Below, in pieces: positions 9,153 to 17,862 of a stretch of DNA of 64,000 nt (its first letter is position 1; every line of letters begins with the position of its first letter). Origin of the DNA: JBJGXI01 sp045635475 (GTDB lineage: Bacteria; Bacillota; Bacilli; Bacillales; Amphibacillaceae); NCBI RefSeq assembly GCF_045635475.1, contig NZ_JBJGXI010000008.1, forward strand, positions 55,707 to 119,706. Reading direction: 5' to 3'. Both the position numbers and the translations under genes were made by a program. The notes under the pieces were generated by a model. That model was not told the origin of the DNA. It saw only the letters and a program-made list of their open reading frames with translations, and ran no database searches.

Positions 9153-10382
9153 ATGGAACAAGACAATACACTAGCAAGCCAGTCATTTATACCAGTAATC
9201 CTAGGAGCAAATATTGGTGTATACAGCACAGCGCGTGCTTTTCACGAACAATATGGTGCAAAATCAATTAATATTAGTCGTCAGTTAATTGGTCCAGTTA
9301 AGGATTCGGTTATATTAAAACCTATCATAGAGCCTAATATGGCGGAAAATAAATCATTATTAGAATGCTTGGAAACAATAAGACAAGCATATCCAGATAT
9401 ACCAAAAATACTAATCGGAAGTGCTGATTGGCATGTCCATAAAATCGCAGGTATTAGAGATCAATTAGATGAAGAATGGGTTATTCCTTATTCAACGAGT
9501 GAGGTATTGAACAGAGTAACGAATAAATCAAAGTTTTATGAGTTGTGTGAGGAGCTAAATGTTGATTATCCGAAGTTCCTATCTTTTGGTGGGGAGTCTG
9601 CCGAGAATTTGGAGCTTCCTTTTGATTTTCCAGTTGTTATTAAGCCCGCCAATAGCAGTTCTTATCAATTAGTTAAATTTGCAGGCAAGAAAAAGGTATT
9701 TATTGCAGAGGATAGGCAAGAATTTGAAAAGATAATTTCTATTGTAAGAGAAGGGCAATATAAAGATGATTTAATTATCCAGGAATTTGTTCCTGGTGAT
9801 GATACGGCAATGCACATTTTGACGCTTTATACGGCGCAAAATGGTGAAACAAAACTGGCTTCATTTGGACAAACATTACTTGAAGATCACACGCCTGGAG
9901 GTATTGGAAATCCAGTAGTTATTCGTACATTCCGAAACGATGAAGCCGTAGAACAAGCGAAACGGATTGTAGAGCATGTTGGATATGTAGGTTATTCTAA
10001 CTTTGACTTAAAGTATGATGAACGTGATGGCAAGTATAAATTTTTCGAATTGAATCCTCGTCTTGGTCGCAGTAATTATTATGTGACGGCAGAAGGGCAT
10101 AATACAACAGAGTATTATGTAAAAGATTATATTGAAAATGAAAAGATGGAGTTTTCGATGGCAGAAAATGAAGTCTTATATACAGTCGTTCCAAAAAGGC
10201 TGATTTTAAAATATACCAAACAACAATCTTTAAAAGATAAAGTAAAAGCTTTATATAAAGCAAAGCAAGTAAAAAATCCAATGTATTATTTTGCTGTTGA
10301 TAATCGAATCAAGCGGTTGTTTTATGTGCTTGTATCAACGTTTAATTTCTTTCGCAAATTTAAGAAATATCCCCCACTTTAA
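9153..10382 (+). CDS. ATP-grasp D-aspartate ligase (Asl-type) for peptidoglycan cross-bridge
   Basis: A 409-residue ATP-grasp carboxylate-amine ligase. It resembles the Enterococcus faecium D-aspartate ligase along its length: FIPVILGANIGVYSTARAF at the N-terminus, FPVVIKPANSSSY and IIQEFVPGDDTAM in the ATP-grasp fold, and the metal-binding FELNPRLGRSNYY near residue 300. That enzyme activates D-Asp as an acyl-phosphate and adds it to the side-chain amine of the third stem-peptide residue of the UDP-MurNAc precursor. The next gene is an Asp/Glu racemase that would supply the D-amino acid. Whether the donor is D-Asp or D-Glu is not shown by sequence. Start: ATG with GGGAGA upstream. Confidence 0.82.
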   Translation: MEQDNTLASQSFIPVILGANIGVYSTARAFHEQYGAKSINISRQLIGPVKDSVILKPIIEPNMAENKSLLECLETIRQAYPDIPKILIGSADWHVHKIAGIRDQLDEEWVIPYSTSEVLNRVTNKSKFYELCEELNVDYPKFLSFGGESAENLELPFDFPVVIKPANSSSYQLVKFAGKKKVFIAEDRQEFEKIISIVREGQYKDDLIIQEFVPGDDTAMHILTLYTAQNGETKLASFGQTLLEDHTPGGIGNPVVIRTFRNDEAVEQAKRIVEHVGYVGYSNFDLKYDERDGKYKFFELNPRLGRSNYYVTAEGHNTTEYYVKDYIENEKMEFSMAENEVLYTVVPKRLILKYTKQQSLKDKVKALYKAKQVKNPMYYFAVDNRIKRLFYVLVSTFNFFRKFKKYPPL

Positions 10383-10406
10383 AGGGTACGAAAGGCTGTG
10401 AATTTT

Positions 10407-11165
10407 ATGAAGGAATTCTTTGGTATAATTGGTGGTTTAGGGCCGAAAGCGACAGTTAGTTTCTATGAAAACATTGTCGACCGTACAGTAGCAGAACGGG
10501 ATCAAGAACATCCAGAATTCCTTTTGTTTAATCATACGACAATACCGGATCGTACGGATTATATTATGGATAATTCCATGCCGAACCCTTTACCATACTT
10601 AATAGAAGACGTAAAAAAGCTGTCGGATGCCAAAGCATCTTTCATTGTGATTCCATGTAATACGGCGCATTACTTTTACGAAGAATTGCAACGAAACTCG
10701 GCTGTACCAATTATTAATATGATAAGTGAAACGGCGAAATATATTATCGATTACTCTCCCGATGTGAAAAAGGTTGGTATTTTAGGAACCCCAGGGACAC
10801 TAAAAGCAAACCTATATCAAAAGGAGTTAGAAAAAGTTGATTTAGAGCCTGTACTTCCAACGGATAACATTCAAGATGATGTAAACCGTCTTATTTTTGA
10901 TCAAGCAAAGCAAGGGACAGAAATTGATTATAGTCTGTATTTGGACGTTCTAAAAAGCATGCTTGATTTAGGCTGTGACACGGTGATCCTTGGTTGTACA
11001 GAACTTTCTTTGATTGATTGTGGTGTTGTTGATCACCCATTTCCAATTGTTGATGCTCAAGCAGTGCTTGCGGAGAAATCAATCTTATTATCGGGGAAAC
11101 AGGTTAAAAAGTTACATGCAGATGAGCGTAATAGGTTAGTAAGAGTTGCTGGTAGCAAAGAATAA
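10407..11165 (+). CDS. Aspartate/glutamate racemase family protein (probable aspartate racemase)
   Basis: Cofactor-independent amino-acid racemase of 252 residues with GIIGGLGPKAT at the N-terminus and the two catalytic cysteines in VIPCNTAHY (Cys84) and VILGCTELS (Cys197). It follows the D-aspartate ligase by 24 bp and is probably co-transcribed, so it most likely makes D-Asp for the cross-bridge. The ATG at 10407 is chosen by comparison with family members starting MKxFGIxGG; a GTG at 10398 lies too close to AAAGG at 10391-10395. Aspartate specificity is inferred from context. Confidence 0.85.
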   Translation: MKEFFGIIGGLGPKATVSFYENIVDRTVAERDQEHPEFLLFNHTTIPDRTDYIMDNSMPNPLPYLIEDVKKLSDAKASFIVIPCNTAHYFYEELQRNSAVPIINMISETAKYIIDYSPDVKKVGILGTPGTLKANLYQKELEKVDLEPVLPTDNIQDDVNRLIFDQAKQGTEIDYSLYLDVLKSMLDLGCDTVILGCTELSLIDCGVVDHPFPIVDAQAVLAEKSILLSGKQVKKLHADERNRLVRVAGSKE

Positions 11166-11181
11166 GGAAATAGTTAAACCG

Positions 11182-11213
11182 AAAAAACCCCCATTCTTGG
11201 AGGTTTTTTTAAT
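11182..11213 (+). terminator. Intrinsic terminator after the racemase gene
   Basis: AAACCCCCA/TGGAGGTTT-type stem with a short loop followed by a run of T residues. Confidence 0.7.
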
Positions 11214-11250
11214 AAGTAAATTATCAAGCTCATCTAAAAAATATATAAGT

Positions 11251-11398
11251 GCGTGTTCAAAAAGTTCCGTTTTTAGCACCGAGAAGATTGGATAAAGCTA
11301 TAAAAAGAGGACCGGATTTTTCAGCTGATTCCAATATTCGACGTCGATAGGCTACTTGAGTAATCATTGTGATTAATTGGGACTTTTTGAACAACCTC
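11251..11398. repeat. MITE-like inverted-repeat element
   Basis: A non-coding 148-bp block whose ends are inverted copies of GTTCAAAAAGTYCC (left 11255-11268, right as GGGACTTTTTGAAC 11379-11392). It is flanked by a 7-bp direct repeat TATAAGT (11244-11250 and 11399-11405), which looks like a target-site duplication. No transposase is present, so it would depend on one elsewhere. Confidence 0.55.
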
Positions 11399-11420
11399 TA
11401 TAAGTACCTGATTTTATGGT

Positions 11421-12461
11421 TCATTTAGTTTGTTGTTGTCGCAAATACTTTTTATCGTGCATAAACAAACTCCAAAAATAAATAAAACCAGGGAAAAGGA
11501 TGGCGAATCCAATAATGTAAGTCGTAAAAACAGCCCGAAATGAACTAGGGTCCGTGAAAGCGGCATGAATGGTCACTTCTGGATAAAGGATGTACGGTAA
11601 ATGCGCTTTTCCATATACATAGCTTGCGATTAGATATTGCACTGTTACTGCAACAACAGCAAGTCTTGGCATCCCAGATACGCCTTTTTCAAAAAAGGAC
11701 GGTAGAAATAAACCGAGCCCTCCGATAATAAAGAAAGCGATGGAAATGAGTAAAAGATACAAGTCATCCATCATGCCATCATATAACCACGCCGCCTCAT
11801 TTCTTAAAGTAAGCATAATTAGAAATGCCATGATCAGTGAAATAGGGCCTAAAATCCTAGCATCACGAAGATAGACGCGATAGGCATCCATTTCATGAGA
11901 TACTTTAGAATAGTCAGCGAGTAGTAGAGAAGATAAAAATAAGGTACTACTAATTCCAAACCCGATAAAAGCATATTCATTTGGACTAGTTAGCAGCTTT
12001 ACTAAATGAAGGTGTGCTTCTCCGTTAGAATAATCAATATAGTTTCCGTGTGTAATTGGTAGAACACTAATCAGTATACCTGGAATAATGATTCCGGCAA
12101 TGCCAGATATATAAGTTAAAGGCTTTTTATATTCTGTCGCAACGTTTGAAAATACTAAAAAGGCACTTCGAAGTGCAAGCAAAAGTAATATAATGCTGCC
12201 GGGTACCAGTAGAATGGTTCCAAGTGTATAGGTTGCTTTTGGGAATAAGCTATAAATAGCAACGACTAGTGCAACGATAAACGTATTCGTAACTTCCCAT
12301 GTTGGTGATAAATAACGATTTGCAATATCTGTTGCCCTAGTTTTTGTACGATTAATATAAACCATTGACCAAAATCCTGCGCCAAAGTCCATCGTGGCCA
12401 TAACAGCATAAATAAACACAAACCCCCAAAGTACAGTAACTGCCAGAAGTGCATCTGTCAT
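11421..12461 (-). CDS. ythB: Cytochrome bd-type quinol oxidase, subunit II
   Basis: Integral membrane protein of 346 residues with about eight or nine hydrophobic helices, similar to CydB of the YthB type (FGAGFWSMVY near residue 27). It pairs with subunit I encoded 18 bp upstream on the minus strand. The complex oxidises quinol and reduces oxygen without proton pumping. The length and pairing match the B. subtilis YthA/YthB oxidase rather than the CydAB-CydCD operon; no cydCD lies nearby. Confidence 0.87.
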   Translation of the reverse strand: MTDALLAVTVLWGFVFIYAVMATMDFGAGFWSMVYINRTKTRATDIANRYLSPTWEVTNTFIVALVVAIYSLFPKATYTLGTILLVPGSIILLLLALRSAFLVFSNVATEYKKPLTYISGIAGIIIPGILISVLPITHGNYIDYSNGEAHLHLVKLLTSPNEYAFIGFGISSTLFLSSLLLADYSKVSHEMDAYRVYLRDARILGPISLIMAFLIMLTLRNEAAWLYDGMMDDLYLLLISIAFFIIGGLGLFLPSFFEKGVSGMPRLAVVAVTVQYLIASYVYGKAHLPYILYPEVTIHAAFTDPSSFRAVFTTYIIGFAILFPGFIYFWSLFMHDKKYLRQQQTK

Positions 12462-12479
12462 GTTCGAACCTCCTCCATA

Positions 12480-13817
12480 TTATGTATTAATTGCCTCTGC
12501 CTTTTCTATGTCAGAAATAGCTGGATTTTTTCTAAAGTAGTATAACAGTACAAATACAACCGATATCGCTAAAATAATGTATACGCCGATAAACAAAATG
12601 AACAAAATCCCAATATTATCTGCAGTTGTAGCTGCATCGTCGGTTTTTAAAATATGATAAATTACCCATGGTTGACGACCGGTACAAGCAAAAATCCAAC
12701 CACATTCAATGGCAGCAATCGATAATGGCCCTGATGCAATTAAAGTCCAGAGGAAGAATTTTGGGAATCGTTTCTTCTTTAGAAGCTTCCATGCAATACC
12801 AGCAAGTGCAATTAAGATCAGTAGAGAGCCAATCGCAACCATGGCATTAAACAAGGTGTGCGTAAATAAAGGTGGCCACAATTCTTCTGGAAAATCATTT
12901 AATCCGACAACTTCTGTATCGAAGCTGTTTCCTGCCAGAAAGCTTAACGCCCAAGGAATTTCTATTCCCCATTTGACTACTTGTGATTCGCGATCCGTAA
13001 ACCCACCAATAGCTAATGGGGCGTGTGTTTGTGTTTCAAATAAGCCTTCTGCTGCAGCTAGTTTTTCGGGTTGGTATTCATGTAAATATTGTGCAGACTC
13101 ATGACCGTTAATGGCAGTTAAGAATGAAAAGATGCCACCTGCTACTAAACTAATCATCAGAGCTTTCTGATGAAATAAGTAGATCCTAGATCCATGTTCA
13201 CTTTTTAACATTTTAAAAGCAGAAACAGATGCAACGATAAAGGCACCGACAACGTAAGCAGATAAGGCAACATGTGCTGACGTTACTAAGAAGCTCGGAT
13301 TAAAGAAAGCGGCCCATGGATCAATGTCTACGATTTCTCCATTTTCAAAGCGAAACCCGTCAGGTGTACCTTGGAAAGCATGTACATTGGTAATTAACAT
13401 GGCAGATGCTAATGCCCCAAGCGCAACCAGAAAAAGACTAAGTATACGGAGCCAAGGAGAGAGTCTTTCAGCTGCATATACATAGATGGACATAAACAGA
13501 GCCTCTAAGAAAAATGCATAGATTTCAATTTGAAAGGGAAGTGGCATAACACGTCCGACCACCTGCATAAAACCTGGCCAAAGTAAGGAAATTTGCACCC
13601 CTGCAATTGTTCCGGTTGGAATACCAACACCAAGTAAGATTGCAAATGTCTTTGTCCACCGTTTCGCCATCACAAGGTAATCAATATCCTTTGTCTTTTG
13701 ATAAAGTAATTCGGCAATAATCATCATCAATGGTAATCCGACTCCGATGGTAGCGAAGATGATATGAAAACCCATCGTGGTTCCGAATAGAGAGCGTGCA
13801 ATAAGTATGTCGTCCAT
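12480..13817 (-). CDS. ythA: Cytochrome bd-type quinol oxidase, subunit I
   Basis: Haem-bearing subunit of 445 residues with multiple membrane helices. His18 in TTMGFHIIF matches the axial ligand region near the N-terminus. SAHVALSAYVVGAF carries a second conserved histidine, and TGRQPWVIY is the family's GRQPW block. The Q-loop is short, as in Bacillus-type oxidases. It is first in the two-gene operon, with an ATG start at 13817. Whether the enzyme contains haem d or only b haems cannot be judged here. Confidence 0.9.
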   Translation of the reverse strand: MDDILIARSLFGTTMGFHIIFATIGVGLPLMMIIAELLYQKTKDIDYLVMAKRWTKTFAILLGVGIPTGTIAGVQISLLWPGFMQVVGRVMPLPFQIEIYAFFLEALFMSIYVYAAERLSPWLRILSLFLVALGALASAMLITNVHAFQGTPDGFRFENGEIVDIDPWAAFFNPSFLVTSAHVALSAYVVGAFIVASVSAFKMLKSEHGSRIYLFHQKALMISLVAGGIFSFLTAINGHESAQYLHEYQPEKLAAAEGLFETQTHAPLAIGGFTDRESQVVKWGIEIPWALSFLAGNSFDTEVVGLNDFPEELWPPLFTHTLFNAMVAIGSLLILIALAGIAWKLLKKKRFPKFFLWTLIASGPLSIAAIECGWIFACTGRQPWVIYHILKTDDAATTADNIGILFILFIGVYIILAISVVFVLLYYFRKNPAISDIEKAEAINT

Positions 13818-13999
13818 CTTTAATTCCGTCCCTTCAACAATTTCACGTATTTGCTATTTTCTACAAGATAGTGGTTAATTATGTAATGAAATAAGCAAGT
13901 ACAGGAAAAAGTTTGAAGAAAGGAACGGCCCTTTTAAAATGGCTGTTTTCTGGGAGATTGTCGTTTTGCGCAATATACTAAGACTCCAATTAGTACTAA

Positions 14000-14375
14000 A
14001 CAGTTGCTATGGCAAAATATGCCCTTCACGCGGGGAGTGTTGGAGTGGAACATTTTTTTAAACTATGAGGCTGTTTTTTATTTAGATTGGATTATACCAG
14101 TGGAAGCAGGTGCTACAGGATAGTGTTGCTTTATCGGTCACCACAGCACTTATCTGTGACAAAAGAGCCATTATTAGAATTGCGCGGCCACCTGTGCGCT
14201 TATTTGTGTGAATTTGTTGTTTCAGAAGCTGTTATTGGTAAATAAGTGCTGTGGTGGCCGTCAAATCATTGAAACTAGAACTTCAACAGAAATAAGCGCA
14301 CTGGTGGCCGCGCATCCGGTTAGCACGTTAGCGGAAAGACGGCTGCCAGGAGCGGAAATCACGAGCACTACGACA
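14000..14375. repeat. Repeat cluster B, left (inverted partner of 15312-15650)
   Basis: Four copies of a motif close to AAATAAGYGCNNTGGTGGCCG: two on the minus strand (14136-14160, 14184-14212) and two on the plus strand (14240-14260, 14290-14310), the plus pair exactly 50 bp apart. The block ends with AGCGGAAATCACGAGCACTA (from about 14351), whose reverse complement opens the right-hand cluster at about 15317. Within 13818-14480 I see no credible gene. Confidence 0.65.
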
Positions 14376-14437
14376 AATTTATTTCAATGATGGAATAAGC
14401 ATTAAATTTTATGAATAGAGCCTTTAAAAGTCAAAAA

Positions 14438-14470
14438 AACAAGCCTTGATTGGAATCAAAGCTTGTTTAA
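14438..14470 (-). terminator. Terminator of the DUF5392-like gene
   Basis: On the minus strand AAACAAGC and GCTTGTTT-type arms with an inner TTGAT/ATCAA stem precede a T-run, directly after the stop at 14481. Confidence 0.7.
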
Positions 14471-14480
14471 AGTTTACAGC

Positions 14481-14933
14481 TTACTTGAAGATGTCTTGAT
14501 GTTGTACCGAATTTTCTTCTTCACTTAGAAACTTAATGAAGTTATTAATTGCGAGAAGCGGGTGTTCATTAATTAATGCTATATATTCCTGTTTTCGGTA
14601 TTCAGAAAGATACGTACTGTTCCCAACCCTTTTAGTCATATAATTATTTGAAATTTGTTTGATTTGTTTGTTTTGATATTTACTTTCCTTAGACAGAGCT
14701 AATCCGATAGCACCGAAAAAACCATAAACAATTGCCATAATTATCGTATCCTGATTCCAGGTTGAAAATAACAACAAGGTGAACAAATTAAACAAAGAAA
14801 TAAATAGTAATGGGAATGCCATAAACATATATCTAGATCGCTTTTTTGCGACGGGAGCTACTAGTTCTTGAATTTTACTCATTTCCTTTTGAAAATTTTT
14901 CGGCATCTTGTTTAGAATAAAATGATTATCCAT
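14481..14933 (-). CDS. Small membrane protein, DUF5392/YwnF-like, under a Mn riboswitch
   Basis: Predicted 150-residue protein with two adjacent hydrophobic segments (about residues 37-57 and 62-80) between charged termini. It resembles the DUF5392 (YwnF-like) family of Bacilli by eye, a tentative match with no known function. The start is the ATG at 14933, preceded by GGAAGGTGAT; an in-frame GTG at 14948 overlaps that site. A yybP-ykoY riboswitch, an intrinsic terminator and a consensus promoter lie upstream on the same strand, and a terminator follows the gene. It is therefore a single-gene unit predicted to respond to Mn2+. Confidence 0.75.
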   Translation of the reverse strand: MDNHFILNKMPKNFQKEMSKIQELVAPVAKKRSRYMFMAFPLLFISLFNLFTLLLFSTWNQDTIIMAIVYGFFGAIGLALSKESKYQNKQIKQISNNYMTKRVGNSTYLSEYRKQEYIALINEHPLLAINNFIKFLSEEENSVQHQDIFK

Positions 14934-15000
14934 TTTATCACCTTCCACTTGAGTTCATTATATCTCTTAATTTGGGTAAGCCTTGTACAATGCACGTAAA

Positions 15001-15026
15001 AGGACCTACATATTTGATGTAGGTCC
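15001..15026 (-). terminator. Riboswitch-controlled terminator
   Basis: Perfect hairpin AGGACCTACAT/ATGTAGGTCCT with a 4-nt loop, followed on the minus strand by TTTT. Its 5' arm can alternatively pair with GGTAGGTCT just upstream in the RNA, at the aptamer's 3' edge (15044-15052). Confidence 0.8.
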
Positions 15027-15043
15027 TGAAAAATTAAACTCAT

Positions 15044-15148
15044 AGACCTACCACAAGGTAAGGTCTTGCTAACAACATTCGTTGCCAACAAAGCCGAGAG
15101 TAAACACTCCGTATTGACGACTTTGCTGTTAAAGCTACTCCCTTTAAA
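15044..15148 (-). promoter_or_regulatory. yybP-ykoY manganese riboswitch
   Basis: Read on the minus strand the RNA has GGGAGUAGC, CAAAGUCGUCAAUACG, a variable stem, CGGCUUUGUUGGCAACGAA and AGCAAGACCUU in order. These are the signature blocks of the yybP-ykoY aptamer and closely resemble the Lactococcus lactis aptamer of known structure. The 3' half can form either aptamer helix P1 or a competing AGACCTTACC/GGTAGGTCT hairpin. In the P1 form, GGTAGGTCT is free to disrupt the downstream terminator, giving expression with Mn2+, the usual logic of this class. The controlled gene is the DUF5392-like membrane protein. Confidence 0.92.
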
Positions 15149-15167
15149 GGATATTACTTTATATAAC

Positions 15168-15196
15168 AATATACGTATTTGATAAAATTATGTCAA
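15168..15196 (-). promoter_or_regulatory. SigA-type promoter of the Mn riboswitch transcript
   Basis: On the minus strand TTGACA (15191-15196), a 17-nt spacer and TATATT (15168-15173), about 20 nt before the aptamer's 5' edge. Confidence 0.75.
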
Positions 15197-15311
15197 CTAA
15201 TTCAGTCGATTGGGTAATATTCTTAAACTGCTGTTGTGGATAGCAATAAATTTTAGTTGAAGGCTCACGTCGTAAACTTTGTTGTTTTTATTACATTGTT
15301 TAAGTGAAATC

Positions 15312-15650
15312 CGACGTAGTGCTCGTGATTTCCGCTGGGAATGCTGGAAGCCTGACAGGATTTTAGAACGAGAATCTTAAAAACTTTTAGCGGCCACAGG
15401 AGACCTTGTTTCACGTAAAATACCAGTTTTGATGATTTGGTGGCCACCACAGACCTTATTTACTAAAAATAGCATACTACAGAAAGGATTTTATTCAAAT
15501 AAGCGCGCTGATGGCCACACAATTCTATTATTGCCTATATTGTTCACAGATAACTGCAGTGGTGGCCGTTAGCAACTCACCACCGTCCCGTGGCAAAGCA
15601 TATTTTTTACAGCGGCTGTCCAACACGCTACGTCGCATTCTAGCTGTTTT
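15312..15650. repeat. Repeat cluster B, right (mirror image of 14000-14375)
   Basis: Four further copies of the GGTGGCC motif, two minus (15391-15411, 15441-15462) and two plus (15496-15517, 15545-15568), with 50-bp spacing within each pair. It opens with the reverse complement of the end of the left cluster. The remaining parts of 14934-15809 hold the riboswitch and no gene. Confidence 0.65.
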
Positions 15651-15809
15651 CCGCAAAACAACAATCTTTTAGAAAAAAGCATAGTTGAAAATGATTAAAT
15701 TAAGATTGTGTTATGGATATAGGAGAAATACACTGATTATAGTATAATAAATTATATTCTAAATTTAGAACAATGATAGAGAAGTCATCCTTATAAAGGA
15801 AGGTAATTT

Positions 15810-16976
15810 ATGTCGCAGGATAATATCACTAGAATATTTCTAGGTGAAAAGGAAGTAATACTGATCGGTACTGCACACGTATCTAAACAAAGTGCGGACC
15901 TTGTAAAAGAAGTTATTGAAGCAGAAAAACCTGATTCTGTCTGTATAGAATTGGACGAGCAAAGATACAAGTCAATAATGGAAGGTAATAACTGGAAAGA
16001 TATGGATATCTTCCAAGTTATTAAAGAAAAAAAGGCTACATTGCTTTTAATGAATCTTGCTATATCTTCCTTTCAAAAACGAATGGCAAAACAATTGGGT
16101 ATTCAAGCAGGGCAAGAAATGATACAAGGAATTGAATCAGCAAAAGAAGTGGATGCCAAATTAGTCTTGGCAGATAGAAATATTCAGATCACCTTTGCAA
16201 GAATATGGAATAATGTAGGCTTTAAGGGAAAATTACAGTTGCTTATGCAGATCACACTTAGCATATTCAGTAAGGAAAGTGTTTCTGAAGAAGAGTTAGA
16301 AAAACTAAAATCACAAGATATGATTGATGCAATGCTTCAGGAATTTACAAATAGTTTTCCAAAATTAAAAACACCATTAATCGATGAACGAGATCAATAT
16401 TTAGCACAAAAAATTAAAAAAGCACCCGGAAATAAAGTGGTTGCAGTTCTAGGTGCCGCTCACGTGCCAGGGATAACAAAAGAGATCCACAATGATCACG
16501 ATTTAAAACGGTTAAGAACGATACCGCCGAAATCAAAGATACCAAAAATGATTGGTTGGGCAATTCCAATTCTCATAATATCGATTATCATTTACACTTT
16601 TATTGCGAAACCTGATGAGGGTATTGACCAAATGATTAAATGGGTATTATGGAATGGCTCATTTTCCGCGATAGGAACAGCGATCGCCTTTGGACATCCA
16701 CTTGCAATTCTTACAGCGTTTGTCGCAGCACCGATTACTAGTTTAAATCCTTTAATAGCAGCCGGATGGTTCGCTGGCCTTGTTCAAGCGCTAGTGCGTA
16801 AACCAAATGTAGCGGATTTTGAGAATCTAGGTGAAGACGTATATAGTGTAAAAGGCTTCTGGAATAATAAAGTATCTCGTATTTTATTAATTGTTGTATT
16901 AGCGAACCTCGGAAGCAGCATAGGGACAATTATTGGAGGAACAGATGTAATTAAAACATTTATTGGTGTCCTATAA
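15810..16976 (+). CDS. TraB/PrgY family (TraB domain) membrane protein
   Basis: A 388-residue protein. The TraB domain (about 1-230) starts with EVILIGTAHVSKQSADLVKE and CIELDEQRY and ends with VVAVLGAAHVPGI; the two GxAH blocks are the conserved metal-binding-like histidine motifs. Several C-terminal membrane helices follow (about 246-385). Members include pheromone-shutdown proteins of enterococci and the Tiki-type metalloprotease superfamily; the role in Bacillaceae is unknown. It stands alone, with GGAAGG before the ATG and a strong terminator after it. Confidence 0.85.
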   Translation: MSQDNITRIFLGEKEVILIGTAHVSKQSADLVKEVIEAEKPDSVCIELDEQRYKSIMEGNNWKDMDIFQVIKEKKATLLLMNLAISSFQKRMAKQLGIQAGQEMIQGIESAKEVDAKLVLADRNIQITFARIWNNVGFKGKLQLLMQITLSIFSKESVSEEELEKLKSQDMIDAMLQEFTNSFPKLKTPLIDERDQYLAQKIKKAPGNKVVAVLGAAHVPGITKEIHNDHDLKRLRTIPPKSKIPKMIGWAIPILIISIIIYTFIAKPDEGIDQMIKWVLWNGSFSAIGTAIAFGHPLAILTAFVAAPITSLNPLIAAGWFAGLVQALVRKPNVADFENLGEDVYSVKGFWNNKVSRILLIVVLANLGSSIGTIIGGTDVIKTFIGVL

Positions 16977-16982
16977 GTGGAG

Positions 16983-17017
16983 AAAAACACTCACGGCAAT
17001 TTGTGAGTGTTTTTTTA
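16983..17017 (+). terminator. Intrinsic terminator after the TraB gene
   Basis: AAAAACACTCAC and GTGAGTGTTTTTT arms around an 8-nt loop, ending in a T-run. Confidence 0.85.
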
Positions 17018-17048
17018 TCAAAATATACTACTAGCATGGAGGGTTATG

Positions 17049-17849
17049 ATGACTGAGAATGGTGCGATTGAAAAAATGGAAAGACCAAATACGAGAAGCA
17101 GTTTACGGGAATCTTTTAATCAGTTAGGTGTGGAAGAAGGCATGGTTGTAATTGTACATGCTTCATTAAGTGCTTTTGGCTGGGTATGTGGCGGACCGGT
17201 TGCTATCATTCAAGCATTGATGGATGTTGTAGGAGAAAGCGGCACGATCGTTATGCCAACACAAACGGCTGACAACTCCGATCCCTCACAGTGGGAAAAC
17301 CCTCCTGTACCAAGGGAGTGGTGGGATACTATCCGAGATGAAATGCCGGCCTATGATCCACAAGTTACACCGACAAGAGGAATGGGCAAGATCATTGAAG
17401 CATTCCGCACTTTTCCTGGTGTAGTGAGAAGTACGCATCCAATATATTCCTTTGCTGCGTGGGGTAAGCATAGTAACTATATTGTGTCTGAACAACCTTT
17501 AGAAGAAGGGTTTGGAGAAAAAACTCCGCTAGCAAAAATTTACCAGTTAAACGGTCGCATTTTATTATTAGGCGTCAACCATGATAGTAACACGTCATTA
17601 CACTATGCGGAGCATGCAATCCTGGATAGAGAAAAGGTGGAAAAAGGCACGGCAATGTTTGAACACGGTAGGAGGGTATGGAAAAAGTACGAGGAGATTA
17701 TCTATGATTCGGACTGTTTTAATACGCTGGGAAGAGAATTTGAACAAACGAACCCTTTTAAAGCTTCGATGATTGGCTTAGCAACATGTAAGTTGATTGA
17801 CCAACGATTAGTTGTAGATTATGCGAGAGAATGGCTAAAACGTAAATAG
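17049..17849 (+). CDS. AAC(3) family N-acetyltransferase
   Basis: A 266-residue member of the aminoglycoside 3-N-acetyltransferase (YokD) family, with HASLSAFGWVCGGPVAIIQA, SGTIVMPTQTADNSDPSQW and LLLGVNHDSNTSLHYAEH. These enzymes use acetyl-CoA to acetylate an amine; many chromosomal Bacillaceae members are not shown to confer resistance, so the substrate is open. TGGAGGG at 17037-17043 supports a start at the second of two adjacent ATGs (17046 or 17049). Two isolated neighbours and flanking terminators suggest a single-gene unit. Confidence 0.85.
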   Translation: MTENGAIEKMERPNTRSSLRESFNQLGVEEGMVVIVHASLSAFGWVCGGPVAIIQALMDVVGESGTIVMPTQTADNSDPSQWENPPVPREWWDTIRDEMPAYDPQVTPTRGMGKIIEAFRTFPGVVRSTHPIYSFAAWGKHSNYIVSEQPLEEGFGEKTPLAKIYQLNGRILLLGVNHDSNTSLHYAEHAILDREKVEKGTAMFEHGRRVWKKYEEIIYDSDCFNTLGREFEQTNPFKASMIGLATCKLIDQRLVVDYAREWLKRK

Positions 17850-17862
17850 ATATCTATTTAGA

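Noticed and set aside
14136..15568. Repeat clusters as CRISPR or tRNA-like genes
   Set aside because: Motifs alternate in strand and are degenerate; no cas genes and no cloverleaf could be drawn.
16738..16990. Minus-strand ORFs opposite the TraB and other long genes
   Set aside because: Shadow frames of well-supported genes without their own start signals.
17049..17849. A clinical-type aminoglycoside resistance gene acquired by transfer
   Set aside because: Composition looks like the neighbours, no mobile element is attached and chromosomal AAC(3)-family proteins are common in Bacillaceae.
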